Positions 22,301 to 31,074 of a stretch of 37,709 nucleotides of DNA are shown here, piece by piece. Under the pieces are notes generated by a model that worked only from the letters and a program-made list of their open reading frames with translations, was not told the DNA's origin and did not search any database. Position numbers and translations under genes: made by a program. Numbering within the stretch: position 1 is the stretch's first letter; every line of letters begins with the position of its first letter. This DNA is from Acidimicrobiales bacterium (GTDB lineage Bacteria; Actinomycetota; Acidimicrobiia; Acidimicrobiales; VFJN01), in contig JAUXRW010000025.1 of NCBI GenBank assembly GCA_030681555.1, positions 1 to 37,709 on the forward strand. Direction: 5' to 3'.

Positions 22301-24736
22301 TCAGACCGGCTCGAGGTCCCGCTCCTCGACGGCGAACTCGTCGATGTCGTCTGGCGTGCCCTCCACGTTGATGTTCGGCAGGAGCCGGTCGAGCCAGCGG
22401 GGGAGCCACCAGTTGCGGTCGCCGAGCAGCTCCATCGTGGCGGGCACGAGCAGCATCCGGACGATGGTGGCGTCGAGGAGGATCGCACTGGCCAGGCCGA
22501 TGCCGAAGAGCTTGAACGTGCGTTCGTTCTCGAGCAGGAAGCTGCCGAAGACGAACACCATGATGGCGGCGGCGGCCGTGATGACCCGGGCCGTGGCGGC
22601 CAGCCCGTTGGCCACCGACATGTGGCTGTCGCCGCTACGCCGGTACTCCTCCTTCACCCTGGACAGGAGGAACACCTCGTAGTCCATCGAGAGGCCGAAG
22701 ACGATGGCGAAGAACATCATCGGCGCGAACGTCTCGATTGGCCCTGGCGTGAGGCCCGTGAGGTCGCTGAGCCAGCCCCACTGCACGATGGCGACCGTGA
22801 TGCCGTAGGCGGCCCCGATCGACAACAGGTTCATCAGCACGGCCTTCAGGGGCACGAGCACGGATCGGAACACGGCCATCATCAGGAGGAACGACAGAAG
22901 CAGGACGGCGGCGAAGAAGTAGGGCATCCGCTCGCTCAGGAAGCCCGAGAAGTCGACGGTGCCCGGCACCATGCCGGTGACGGCGATCTCGGTGCCGATG
23001 GCCTCCTCGCCCGGGACCAGCACGTCGTCGCGGAGGCGGTGGACCAGCTGCGTGGTGCGCTCGTCCTGGGGTGCCGACGTCGGGGTGACCTGCCAGACGT
23101 AGGCGGTGGTGGACTGGTCGCCGCCCTGGGTGTTCGGAATGGCCGGCGACACCGACGCCACGCCCGCGTCGGCCCGCACCGCCTCGGTGATGCCGTCGAG
23201 CACGGCCGTGTCGGCGGGTCCGTCGACCTTCGCAACCAGCACGAACGGGCCGTTGAAGCCCGGACCGAAGCCGTCCACGAGGAGCTCGTAGGCCTGCTTC
23301 GTGGTGGTGTCGTCGGCGAAGTTGCTCTCGTCGGAGAAACCCAGCCGCAGGCCGAGCACGGGCACGGCCAGCACGAGCAGGACGAGGGCTCCGCCGATCG
23401 CGGCCGGCCACGGCCGGTGCTGGACCCAGCGGCTCCAGCGGTAGGCGAAGGTCTGGCGCATCGGCTTCGGCGGCCGGCGCACGACCACCCGCTTGAGCGG
23501 CGGGGCGAACAGGCCCAGCACGATCGTGGCGACGGCGAGCACGAACCCGATCCCTGCGAGGGCGCTGATCTTCAGGCCGACCCCGACGAGGGCGAGTGCG
23601 ACGAAGCCGGTGGCCACGACGCCGCGCCAGCGGCTGATCTCGATCTTCCCACCGACGAACCCCAGGAGGGCGGGCAGGAGCGTGAGCGAGGCGACGACCG
23701 TCATGGCGACGACCACGGCGCTGCTGATGGCGAGGCCCTGGATGAAGGACACGCCCATCACCATCATCCCGAGGAAGGACACGACCACGGTGACGCCCGC
23801 GAACGCCACGGCGCGGCCGGCGGTGTCGATGGCGATCGACGCGGCCTCCTCCGGCGTGTGGCCGTGATGGAGGTTCTCCCGGTAGCGGGTGACGATGAAC
23901 AGCGCGTAGTCGATGCCCACGCCGAGCCCGATCATGATCCCGAGGACCGGGGCGAAGTCCGGCATCGTGAGCAGGTTGGACAGGATCGTGACGATGACCG
24001 AGCCGGCGGCGATCCCCGCGATGGCCACGCCGATCGGCAGGCCCATCGCGATGACGGACCCGAACGCGGCGACCAGGATGACCACCGCGAAGGCCAGGCC
24101 GAGCGTCTCCGACGACGGCTCCTCGAACCCACCGAAGGCCGCGCCGCCGACCTCCACGCGGAGGCCCGCCTGGTGCGGGGCGATCTCGGCGATAGCCACG
24201 CCGACGTCGCCGACCTCGTCCCAGTCCTCGCCCGGCACCTCCAGCGAGGCGAACGCGATCTTGCCGGCGGCCTCCCCTGCGTCGGGCCCGGCGATCTGCG
24301 AGCTGCCCTCGGGGCTGTAGGGGCTGACGAGGCCCATGCCGTCCATCACTTGGAGGTCGGCATCCGCGATCGCATCACGCTGGTCGTCGGTGAGGTCGGC
24401 GAAGGCCGGGTGTTCCTCCACGTCGAGGTCGGGGTCGTCGCTCAAGGCCTCGACCTGCGCGAACAGGCCTTCCATGGCCGACCGCACCTCGGGGTCGTCG
24501 ATCCCGGCGTCGGCCTTGAAGACGATCGTGCCCCGGATGCCGGCGCCGAAGCCCCCGAACTCCTCGTTGAGGGTGTCGATGCCGCGCGTGCTCTCGGACC
24601 CGGGTGGCTGGAAGTCCTGTCCGAAGCTGCTACCCACGGCGCTCGACACGCCGCCGACGACGACGAGGGCGGCGAGCCACAGCAGGACGACGGTGCGACG
24701 ACGACGGAAGCACCAGGAACCGAGACGAGCGAACAC
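22301..24736 (-). CDS. MMPL-family RND transporter
   Basis: An 811-residue membrane exporter. A single N-terminal helix (RRTVVLLWLAALVVVGGV) leads into a large extracytoplasmic loop (about residues 50-200), then five or six helices ([40 protein letters not shown] with the Asp-Tyr pair conserved in proton translocation), a middle cytoplasmic stretch, a second loop and a second helix bundle repeating the motif (FGLSMDYEVFLLSRVKEEYR). MMPL proteins move lipids or other hydrophobic molecules out using the proton gradient. The GTG at 24736 is chosen because GGAGG lies 6 bases upstream and homology begins there; the frame runs 40 codons further up in low-complexity Arg/Pro sequence. Confidence 0.92.
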   Translation of the reverse strand: MFARLGSWCFRRRRTVVLLWLAALVVVGGVSSAVGSSFGQDFQPPGSESTRGIDTLNEEFGGFGAGIRGTIVFKADAGIDDPEVRSAMEGLFAQVEALSDDPDLDVEEHPAFADLTDDQRDAIADADLQVMDGMGLVSPYSPEGSSQIAGPDAGEAAGKIAFASLEVPGEDWDEVGDVGVAIAEIAPHQAGLRVEVGGAAFGGFEEPSSETLGLAFAVVILVAAFGSVIAMGLPIGVAIAGIAAGSVIVTILSNLLTMPDFAPVLGIMIGLGVGIDYALFIVTRYRENLHHGHTPEEAASIAIDTAGRAVAFAGVTVVVSFLGMMVMGVSFIQGLAISSAVVVAMTVVASLTLLPALLGFVGGKIEISRWRGVVATGFVALALVGVGLKISALAGIGFVLAVATIVLGLFAPPLKRVVVRRPPKPMRQTFAYRWSRWVQHRPWPAAIGGALVLLVLAVPVLGLRLGFSDESNFADDTTTKQAYELLVDGFGPGFNGPFVLVAKVDGPADTAVLDGITEAVRADAGVASVSPAIPNTQGGDQSTTAYVWQVTPTSAPQDERTTQLVHRLRDDVLVPGEEAIGTEIAVTGMVPGTVDFSGFLSERMPYFFAAVLLLSFLLMMAVFRSVLVPLKAVLMNLLSIGAAYGITVAIVQWGWLSDLTGLTPGPIETFAPMMFFAIVFGLSMDYEVFLLSRVKEEYRRSGDSHMSVANGLAATARVITAAAAIMVFVFGSFLLENERTFKLFGIGLASAILLDATIVRMLLVPATMELLGDRNWWLPRWLDRLLPNINVEGTPDDIDEFAVEERDLEPV

Positions 24737-25169
24737 AGCGTTCCTCCGAGCGCGCGTGCGGGGGGCGGGGCGGGGCCGTGCGCGGCGGCTGGGGGGATCG
24801 TACGACGCAGGTGCGACGGCGGCATCACGGATGACCTTGGTTGTGACAACGGTCATGCGGCGATGCGCGTCCTCTCCCTCTCCGCGGCGTGGGCGACCTC
24901 TGCGCGACTGGCGCCACCGGCGCCGGCTCAGCCAGCTCGACCTGCCCGGCGCTCAGCGGCGACGCCCGCCTGGCCCCGCTGCTGGACGCCGTCCGCTCCG
25001 ACCCGGGGATGGCCGAGGTCTCGGCCCTGGGCGAGCACACGGTGCGCACGGATCGTCGCGAGTTGCCCGGCCCCTCCGGAATGGGTCGAACGACCCTGTC
25101 GACGGGGCAGCCGCCCCACTACCGTGACCCCGGCGCCATCGGGCGCGGTGGTCTGGAACGGGAGATGGC
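24737..25169. other. Intergenic region between MMPL and protease genes
   Basis: About 430 bases between divergent genes with no gene I can support. It holds a palindromic site at 24831-24856 and a leftward TACGAT -10-like element at 24802-24797. The right half is GC-rich with open frames that look like chance. Confidence 0.4.
24831..24856. promoter_or_regulatory. Palindromic operator upstream of MMPL gene
   Basis: GTTGT-G-ACAAC (24840-24850) is a perfect palindrome around one base, with a further ATGACC (24831-24836) and GGTCAT (24851-24856) pair outside it, offset by three bases on the left. It is about 95 bases upstream of the MMPL start and just upstream of a TACGAT element. A TetR-type repressor, common for MMPL genes, is a likely binder; none is encoded here. 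Confidence 0.4.
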
Positions 25170-26771
25170 ATGGCACGCATCGGTCTGGTGAGGTGGAGCG
25201 CGGCTGCGATCGTCGTCGCGATGGCGCTCGGCGGCGTGCCCGCCGCGGGCTCGGCCGGGGCCGCCGAGCCGACGACGCGCCTCATCATCACGTTCCGCCC
25301 GTCGGCGGCCCCCTCGAGCCAGGACCGGGCGGCCGAGGCCGAGGGTCGCGTCGTCCAGCGGGTGGACGAGCTGCGCATGCGCACCATCGAAGTGCCCGCT
25401 CAGGCCGCCGGCCAGATCCGCAAACGGCTCCAGGGCCGGTCGGACGTCGCGGTGGTGGAGGACGACGTCGTCCTCCACGCCACCCGCACGCCGAACGACC
25501 CGTCCTACGGGTCGCAGTGGGCGCCCCCGAAGGTCAAGCTCCCGGCCGCCTGGGACGTCACGACGGGCGCCAGCTCGGTCGTCATCGCCGTGATCGACAC
25601 GGGCGTGACGCCAACTTCTCCCGACCTCCCCTCCACCAAGCTCGTGCCCGGTCGCAACGTGATCACCTCGTCGACCAACGCCACCGATGACCACGGCCAC
25701 GGCACCGCCTCCTCCTCGGTCGCGGCGATGATCGGCGACAACGGCTCCCGGGCCGCCGGCGCCTGCTGGCAGTGCAACATCATGCCAATCAAGGTGCTGG
25801 ACTCGAACGGCAGCGGCTACACCTCCAACGTCGCCGCCGGCATCACCTGGGCGGCCGACAACGGCGCCGACGTGATCAACCTGAGCCTCTCGGGCGGAGG
25901 CACTACCTCGCTGCAGAACGCGGTCGCCTACGCCGACAGCAAGGGCCTCCCGGTCGTCGCCTCGGCCGGGAACGACGGTACGACCACCCCGGCCTACCCA
26001 GCGGCCTACGCGCAGGTCATCAGTGTGGGGGCCACGGACCAGAACGACGCACCGACGTCGTACACCAACCGGGGCTCCTGGGTCCGGCTCGGCGCGCCGG
26101 GCACGAGCCTGGCCCTCAGCCGCTCCGGCTCCGTCGTGAGCTTCTCGGGCACCTCCGCCGCCGCGCCGCTCGTGGCGGGCACGGTCGGCCTGCTGCTGTC
26201 CGCCAACCCCAGCCTCACGCCGGCGCAGGTCCGCAGCGCGCTGTACTCCACCGGCGACCCCACGACGCTCCCGATGGCGAGCGGCAGCGGGCGGCTCGAC
26301 GCCCAGGGCGCCATGCTCACCGTGCGGCCGACCACCTCGACCACCGTCGCCCCCACCACCACCAGTGCCCCCACCACGACGGCAGCCCCCACCACGACGG
26401 CAGCCCCCACCCCCACGGTGGCGCCCACGACGACGGTGACGCCCACCACGACGACCACCGCGCCGACCACCACGACCACGGTGGCTCCGCCGGCCACCAC
26501 CACGGTCACGGGCGGCGGCTTCACGTGGACGGGCATGCTCTCCCGCACGCTCACGGCGAAGGCAGGGTTCACGACCTTCCAGTCCCGGTGCTCCGGGTGC
26601 TCGTCGCAGCGCCTCGAGATCCTGAACGCCGCCGGCACCGTGATCGCCACCCGAACAGGCACGTCGGACGTCGCCCTCAACGCCCTCCTGCCCGCCAACG
26701 GCAGCTACACGTACCGCGTCACCGCGCCGCGCTACTCCTCGCCTTCCTACACGATCACCTACATCCCATAG
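25170..26771 (+). CDS. Secreted subtilisin-like serine protease (S8)
   Basis: A 533-residue exported protease. A Sec signal peptide (MARIGLVRWSAAAIVVAMALG ... AGA, cleavage near 31-33) precedes an inhibitor-I9-like propeptide to about residue 108. The catalytic domain (about 110-380) shows the triad: Asp143 in AVIDTGV, His177 in DDHGHGT and Ser329 in FSGTSAAAP, with the oxyanion Asn in SAGNDG. A Thr/Pro/Ala-rich linker (about 388-448) follows, then a domain of about 85 residues (FTWTGMLSRTLTAKAGFTTFQSRCSGCSS) that may bind cell wall or substrate. ATG at 25170 has GGAG 5 bases upstream. The linker DNA contains an exact 18-bp tandem repeat. The TAG stop is followed at once by the GTG of the methyltransferase. 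Confidence 0.94.
   Translation: MARIGLVRWSAAAIVVAMALGGVPAAGSAGAAEPTTRLIITFRPSAAPSSQDRAAEAEGRVVQRVDELRMRTIEVPAQAAGQIRKRLQGRSDVAVVEDDVVLHATRTPNDPSYGSQWAPPKVKLPAAWDVTTGASSVVIAVIDTGVTPTSPDLPSTKLVPGRNVITSSTNATDDHGHGTASSSVAAMIGDNGSRAAGACWQCNIMPIKVLDSNGSGYTSNVAAGITWAADNGADVINLSLSGGGTTSLQNAVAYADSKGLPVVASAGNDGTTTPAYPAAYAQVISVGATDQNDAPTSYTNRGSWVRLGAPGTSLALSRSGSVVSFSGTSAAAPLVAGTVGLLLSANPSLTPAQVRSALYSTGDPTTLPMASGSGRLDAQGAMLTVRPTTSTTVAPTTTSAPTTTAAPTTTAAPTPTVAPTTTVTPTTTTTAPTTTTTVAPPATTTVTGGGFTWTGMLSRTLTAKAGFTTFQSRCSGCSSQRLEILNAAGTVIATRTGTSDVALNALLPANGSYTYRVTAPRYSSPSYTITYIP
26367..26411 (+). repeat. 18-bp tandem repeat in protease linker
   Basis: The unit GCCCCCACCACGACGGCA occurs twice exactly (26367-26384, 26385-26402) with a third partial copy to 26411. 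It encodes the repeat APTTTA of the Thr/Pro linker. Linkers of this kind change length by slippage. Confidence 0.8.
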
Positions 26772-27572
26772 GTGGAGGGTCAGTACACCCACGGCCACCA
26801 CGACAGCGTCCTACGGTCGCACCGGTGGCGCACGGTGGAGAACTCCGCGGGCTACCTGCTGGAGCACCTGCGGCCGGGGGCGTCACTCCTCGACGTCGGC
26901 TGCGGCCCGGGGACGATCACGGTCGACCTGGCCCGGCGCCTGGCCTCGGGGACCGTGGTCGGGATCGATCCGTCGGCGGACGTGATCGCGGCCGCCACGG
27001 CAGGCGCGGCTGACGCCGGCGTTGGCAACCTCGAGCTCCGCGTGGGCGACGTGTACGCGCTGGACGTCCCGGACGCCTCCTTCGACGTCGTGCACGCCCA
27101 CCAGGTGCTCCAGCACGTCTCCGACCCGGTGGGCGCTCTGCGAGCGATGCGCCGCGTGGTGCGACCCGGAGGGGTCGTGGCCGCCCGCGACTCCATCTAC
27201 CGGGCGATGGCCTGGTACCCGCGCGAGCCGGGTCTCGACCGGTGGCTGCAGATCTACTGCGCGGTGGCCGAAGCCAACGGCGGCGAGCCGGACGCGGGGA
27301 GCCGGCTCTTGTCGTGGGCGCAGGCAGCGGGGTTCGAGGACGTCCGCTGCACCGCCTCTGCGTGGTGCTACGCCTCCCCGGAGGAGCGGGTCTGGTGGAG
27401 CGACCTCTGGGCCGACCGCACGGAACAGACCGCGCTGTCCGACCGGGCGGTGGAGCTGGGCCTGGCCACGCGCGACGACCTCGCCGAGATGGCCGACGCC
27501 TGGCGACGGTGGGCCGGCCACGCCGGCGGTTGGTTCGCGGTCCCGTGTGGCGAGATCGTCGCGCGGCGCTAG
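26772..27572 (+). CDS. SAM-dependent class I methyltransferase
   Basis: A 266-residue Rossmann-fold methyltransferase. Motif I is LLDVGCGPGTITVDLARR (about residues 37-54); the acidic end of strand 2 is VGIDPSADV; motif II/III is DASFDVVHAHQVLQHVSDPVGALRAMRRVVRPGGVVAARD. The start GTG follows the protease stop without a gap, so translation is probably coupled, although the two functions have no obvious link. The acceptor is unknown; ubiquinone/UbiE-like and small-molecule methyltransferases share this layout. Confidence 0.88.
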   Translation: MEGQYTHGHHDSVLRSHRWRTVENSAGYLLEHLRPGASLLDVGCGPGTITVDLARRLASGTVVGIDPSADVIAAATAGAADAGVGNLELRVGDVYALDVPDASFDVVHAHQVLQHVSDPVGALRAMRRVVRPGGVVAARDSIYRAMAWYPREPGLDRWLQIYCAVAEANGGEPDAGSRLLSWAQAAGFEDVRCTASAWCYASPEERVWWSDLWADRTEQTALSDRAVELGLATRDDLAEMADAWRRWAGHAGGWFAVPCGEIVARR

Positions 27573-27591
27573 CCGGAGCGGGACGGAGGCG

Positions 27592-28197
27592 TCACTCCGT
27601 CGCCGGTGCGTCCGACCCCGACAGGCGCACCAGCGCCGAGCAGGTCACGGTCAGGACGATGGCCAAGGCGATCGCCCCCACGAACAGGCCGACCGGCGCC
27701 CGCTCGGCCGGGTCGCCCCCCTCGCTGGGCACCTCCTGGCCCGGCACCGGCGGCCCTACGGCGGCGACCCTCCAGCCGTCTCCGTCGTCCACGAGGACCA
27801 CGGTGCCGTCGACGGCGTCCCTCGTCTCGCCGTCGACGCGCTGGTGCAGACGGAACGGAACGAAGGCCGTCGGGCTCCCACCCTCCTCGCGGACCGTCGC
27901 CTGCCCGACCTCCAGATCCGCGAAGGCAGCCCGACCGTCGGTGTCTCCGTCCGGTAACAGGTCCGCCGCCAGCTCGACGGGGCCCACCTCCTCGGCCGCC
28001 TCCCGCGAGCGGTCGCGCACGCCCTTCCGGGTGGTGTCCCCCACGTCGGCCAGCCAGCGCTCGGCCACCCCTGCGGGGCGGTCCGCGCCGCTCCCGAACG
28101 CCGCCAGCAGCCCACCGATGAAGACGAACAGGATGGCCACGCCCAGCACGCCCCGGCGGAAGGGGCGAGCGAAGGCGCGATCGTCGGCCGCGGTCAC
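27592..28197 (-). CDS. Hypothetical membrane-anchored protein with two terminal helices
   Basis: A 201-residue protein of no family I recognise. One hydrophobic helix lies at about residues 16-35 (GVLGVAILFVFIGGLLAAFG) and another at about 167-188 (VGLFVGAIALAIVLTVTCSALV); between them is a soluble stretch of about 130 residues with acidic and mixed strands (FADLEVGQATVREEGGSPTAFVPFRLHQRVDGE; GTVVLVDDGDGWRVAAVGPP), probably outside the membrane. The GTG start overlaps the stop of the MFS gene (GTGA), so the two are coupled and it may assist the transporter. Confidence 0.6.
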   Translation of the reverse strand: MTAADDRAFARPFRRGVLGVAILFVFIGGLLAAFGSGADRPAGVAERWLADVGDTTRKGVRDRSREAAEEVGPVELAADLLPDGDTDGRAAFADLEVGQATVREEGGSPTAFVPFRLHQRVDGETRDAVDGTVVLVDDGDGWRVAAVGPPVPGQEVPSEGGDPAERAPVGLFVGAIALAIVLTVTCSALVRLSGSDAPATE

Positions 28198-29528
28198 ACC
28201 ACCTCCTCCAGCTCCCGACCCTTGCTTTCCGGCATGTACCGCCACACCAACCAGAGGGTCGGTATCTGGAGGAGCATGAGCGCGGTCACCGTGTCACCGA
28301 CGTTGCCGATGGCGCCGGAGCGGTGATCGCCGAGGATCCCGACCACGGCCGGGCCGAACACGTACCCCGCGATCTCGAAGACGTTGCGGATCCATGCCAT
28401 GGTCTGGCCCCGGATCTCGGTCGGGAACAGCTCGGTCGCGAACGAGCCCATGACCGGACCCATGCCGAGCCCGAAGAAGACGGCTGCGAGCAGCGCGACG
28501 AACGACAGCGGTCGCGACGTCGTCTGGAACAGCAGGATGGTGAAGGTGATCCCGCCCACGCCGTACAGGAGGGCCGTGGGTCGACGCCCGAACCGCTCCA
28601 TGGCCCGACCGCAGGCGTAGTAGCCGAGGCAGCCGAGGCCGTAGGCGCAGATGATGAAGAAGGCCACCTCGCTGGACGTGAAGCCTCGCTCGCGTTCCGC
28701 GTAGAAGGCCCACCACGCCGTCGAACCGAACAACGGGATGGAGCGGAACATGTGCACGAGGCCCACCAGCACCAGGTTCCGGCGGTGCCGGGTGCGCCAC
28801 GGCAGCAGCATCGACGGGCGCGGCTCAGCGGCCACGCGGCCCGCCTTCACCTCGAGGAAGCGCCTGGTCTCCTTGATGCGCCGTCGGTAGAAGCTGAGGA
28901 CGAGGAGCGGCGCCAACCCCACGATGTAGAAGGCGCGCCAGTCGAGCGACGTGTTCTGCAAGCCGACCCCCAGCAGGACCCCCACCGCGATTGTGCCGAG
29001 GGCGGCGAAGGTCAGCAGGACGCCGAGGGCCCGGGCCCGACGCTCGGCCGGGAACTCCTCGACGATCATCGTGACGCCGATGGCGTACTCGGCGCCGAGG
29101 AACACGCGGCTGGCGAACTGAAAGAACGCGAAGGACCAGATGTCCCAGCTGACGGCGGTGAGCGCAGTGAACACCGTGTACCCGACCACGGACCACAGCA
29201 GCATCGGCCGGCGCCCCAGCCGGTCGGACAGGCGGGCCACGAAGAAGGCGACGAACAGGCCGGGCTCGATCGGGATGCGGGTGAGGCCGAGCGTGGCCTC
29301 GCTGACCGAGAAGGTGCTCTGGATGTTCGGCAGGAGCAGGGCGAGGATCGAGCTGTCGTAGCCCTCGAAGAAGGCCGCCGACACGAGCAGCACGAGCAGC
29401 ATCCGCAGGTAGCCGTCGTCCCGCTGCAGCGACGGATCCTCACGTGGCTCGACGATCGACGGCGCCTCGAAGCCCGTGGGCACCCCCGCCGCGATCGGCG
29501 CGAGTGCCGGGTCTTCTGTCGTCGTCAC
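28194..29528 (-). CDS. MFS transporter
   Basis: A 444-residue major-facilitator protein with about 12 hydrophobic segments. The loop after helix 2 has FVARLSDRLGRRPMLLWSV, the MFS motif A (RLSDRLGRR), repeated in the second half as RAMERFGRRPTALLY. RVFLGAEYAIGVTMIVEEFPAERRARALG and GSFATELFPTEIRGQTMAW are characteristic of the sugar-porter/metabolite-proton symporter groups. Start GTG at 29528. It is followed by an overlapping gene for a two-helix protein and preceded by a DJ-1-type gene 57 bases away. Substrate unknown. Confidence 0.9.
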   Translation of the reverse strand: MTTTEDPALAPIAAGVPTGFEAPSIVEPREDPSLQRDDGYLRMLLVLLVSAAFFEGYDSSILALLLPNIQSTFSVSEATLGLTRIPIEPGLFVAFFVARLSDRLGRRPMLLWSVVGYTVFTALTAVSWDIWSFAFFQFASRVFLGAEYAIGVTMIVEEFPAERRARALGVLLTFAALGTIAVGVLLGVGLQNTSLDWRAFYIVGLAPLLVLSFYRRRIKETRRFLEVKAGRVAAEPRPSMLLPWRTRHRRNLVLVGLVHMFRSIPLFGSTAWWAFYAERERGFTSSEVAFFIICAYGLGCLGYYACGRAMERFGRRPTALLYGVGGITFTILLFQTTSRPLSFVALLAAVFFGLGMGPVMGSFATELFPTEIRGQTMAWIRNVFEIAGYVFGPAVVGILGDHRSGAIGNVGDTVTALMLLQIPTLWLVWRYMPESKGRELEEVV

Positions 29529-29585
29529 GGCTCCCCCGGGTGCGTGCGGGCCGCAGCGTAGAACGCAGCGGCGCCACCGGCGGAG

Positions 29586-30236
29586 TCAGGACTGGAGCAC
29601 GGCCTCCTCGGCGGCCGCCATGAGGTCGCGGACGAGCGCCTTGATCTCCGGCGGTGCCTTGGTCGGGGAGCCGGCGTCGAAGGGCGGCTGCGGGTCGTAC
29701 TCGATGCCCAGCTGGATGGCCTGCGCCACCTCGCGCCCTGCGAGCTCGGCGACCAGGGCCAAGGCGAGGTCGATCCCCGCCGACACGCCGGCGGCCGTGA
29801 TGACCTTGCCGTCGGTGACGACACGCTGCTCGGTGGGCGTCGCGCCGTAGGCCCGCAGGTGGTCGTAGGACAGCCAGTGGGTCGTGGCCGCCCTTCCCTC
29901 GAGCAGGCCAGCGGCCCCGAGGAGCAGCGCGCCCGTGCAGACCGAGGTGGTGTGGGTGGTGGTCTCGTGGGCCGACCGGATCCAGTCGATGATCGGCCCG
30001 CCATCCCGGGCGACCTTTCGCGTGATGAGCCCGCCGGGGACGAGCAGCACGTCGGGCGTCGGCACGTCGCCGAAGGTGTGGCTGATCTCGAGCTGCAGCA
30101 CGTTGTCGTCGGCGACGAGCCCCGTCTGCTCGGCACAGACGACGATCTCGGCGCCGGGCAGGTTGGACAGCACCTGGTAGGGCCCGATGGCGTCGAGGGC
30201 GGTGAAGCCGGGGAAGAGGCCGATGGCGATCTGCAT
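29586..30236 (-). CDS. DJ-1/PfpI-family protein
   Basis: A 216-residue class I glutamine-amidotransferase-like protein. The nucleophile elbow is TSVCTGALLLGAAGLLEGRAATTHW, with Cys in the usual position followed by Thr, as in isonitrile hydratase and related DJ-1 members; an early acidic residue appears in LDAIGPYQVL. The ATG at 30236 has a modest GGTGGGA site. Members include isonitrile hydratases, glyoxalases and regulators lacking their HTH part; no HTH is present here. It probably shares a transcript with the MFS gene. Confidence 0.85.
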   Translation of the reverse strand: MQIAIGLFPGFTALDAIGPYQVLSNLPGAEIVVCAEQTGLVADDNVLQLEISHTFGDVPTPDVLLVPGGLITRKVARDGGPIIDWIRSAHETTTHTTSVCTGALLLGAAGLLEGRAATTHWLSYDHLRAYGATPTEQRVVTDGKVITAAGVSAGIDLALALVAELAGREVAQAIQLGIEYDPQPPFDAGSPTKAPPEIKALVRDLMAAAEEAVLQS

Positions 30237-30345
30237 GGTCCCACCGTCCCCTGGCGGGCGGGTGGCCGCAATGACGAATCGCCCACGCTTCCCGCCATCG
30301 TGGCGCTGCCAACGAGATTCGATTGGAACCAGGTCGAAGCGTGGC

Positions 30346-30546
30346 TCAGTGGCCCGGCCCGCGCCTCCGGCTCAGGACTGAGCGGCTCAGGGCTGAGGCG
30401 CGGGTGTCGTCGTGGTGGATCGGGTTGAAGTCGCCACCGGCGCCGGCGTAGCGCACGATGTCGATGCGGGTCAAGGGGCCTTCGAGGTACTCGGGGGGCT
30501 TGGCGCCCACGACGAGGTCGGCTGGCTGGGCCTGGATGTCGGTCAT
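30346..30546 (-). pseudogene. Truncated MaoC-type dehydratase (HadB-like)
   Basis: The first 47 or so codons match the N-terminus of the second (MaoC/HadB) subunit of (3R)-hydroxyacyl-ACP dehydratases: VGAKPPEYLEGPLTRIDIVRYAGAGGDFNPIHHDD, including the catalytic Asp and His of the hydratase motif. From about 30405 the sequence becomes unrelated and the frame ends at 30346, so the rest of the hot-dog fold (about 90 residues) is missing. The break coincides with a nested palindrome. The enzyme cannot be whole. It follows the HadA-like gene by 16 bases on the same strand. Confidence 0.75.
30358..30404. repeat. Nested palindromic element at the HadB truncation
   Basis: CCCGCGCCTC (30358-30367) and GAGGCGCGGG (30395-30404) form a perfect 10-bp inverted repeat. 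Inside lie two tandem near-identical 15-bp units (30369-30383 and 30384-30398; GGCTCAGGACTGAGC and GGCTCAGGGCTGAGG), each itself a CTCAG-N2-CTGAG palindrome. The element spans the exact place where HadB homology stops. It may be a REP/MITE-like insertion, or a terminator that formed after deletion. Confidence 0.55.
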
Positions 30547-30562
30547 GGTGTGCCTCGTAGCC

Positions 30563-31022
30563 TCAGGCGCTCACGACGAGCGCGGTCTCGATCACGGTCA
30601 TCTTCTCGGTCACCACGGGTTCACCGGCAGGATCTCGGTAGGTGGTCTCCATCTCGATGAAGGTCATCTCGCCACCTTGCCGACCGGGCTTCATGTAGAC
30701 GTCGGAGACGACGGTCGTCCCCTTGAGGACGTCGCCCGCTACCGGTATGCGGTGATAGGTCCAGGACGACTGACCGTGGAGCACCCGGGCCAGGTCCAGC
30801 CCGAGGCTATTGACCGAGTTCGCACCTTCGGCGAAGTGGGCTTGCACGACGCAGTAGGTGAGCGGGGCCGGCACATCGGCGAGGCGGCGGCGATCGCGGC
30901 GTCGCGGGATCGGAAGACCGGGTTGTCGTCCTTTATGGCCCGAGCGAACTCGCGGATCTTGCCGGGCTCGATGGGAAGGTAGGCCTCCCCCATAACTTGC
31001 CGATCAAGCTCTTGTCCGCCAC
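30563..31022 (-). pseudogene. HadA-like FAS1-type dehydratase, frameshifted
   Basis: Three frame segments together give a MaoC_dehydrat_N protein, the first subunit of HadAB-type (3R)-hydroxyacyl-ACP dehydratases: GTG at 31022 begins MADKSLIGKLW; a second frame gives GEAYLPIEPGKIREFARAIKDDNPVF; a third gives DVPAPLTYCVVQAHFAEGANSVNSLGLDLARVLHGQSSW to the stop at 30563. Order and length match the family (about 150 residues). The first break is at a G5 run (30987-30991) that would need G6; the second, near 30885, needs one extra G in GCCGCCGCCTCGCC. It is either a pseudogene or an intact gene with sequencing errors. It lies downstream of the aldehyde dehydrogenase and 16 bases before the HadB fragment. 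Confidence 0.7.
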
Positions 31023-31074
31023 GTGGGTCACGTCCTGGAGTTGGTTGTCGCGGACCGGGGTCCGCTGGTCGGTT

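Noticed and set aside
24889-25191. A 100-codon ORF before the protease gene
   Set aside because: No recognisable domain, no ribosome-binding site, and it overlaps the protease start.
22254-25690. Long rightward frame antisense to the MMPL gene
   Set aside because: Composition is Asp/Arg/Gly/His-rich noise and the opposite strand encodes a clear 811-residue transporter.
26341-26510. Repeated CCACCACGACG units considered as a CRISPR-like or regulatory repeat
   Set aside because: They are in frame and encode a Thr/Pro linker; there are no spacers.
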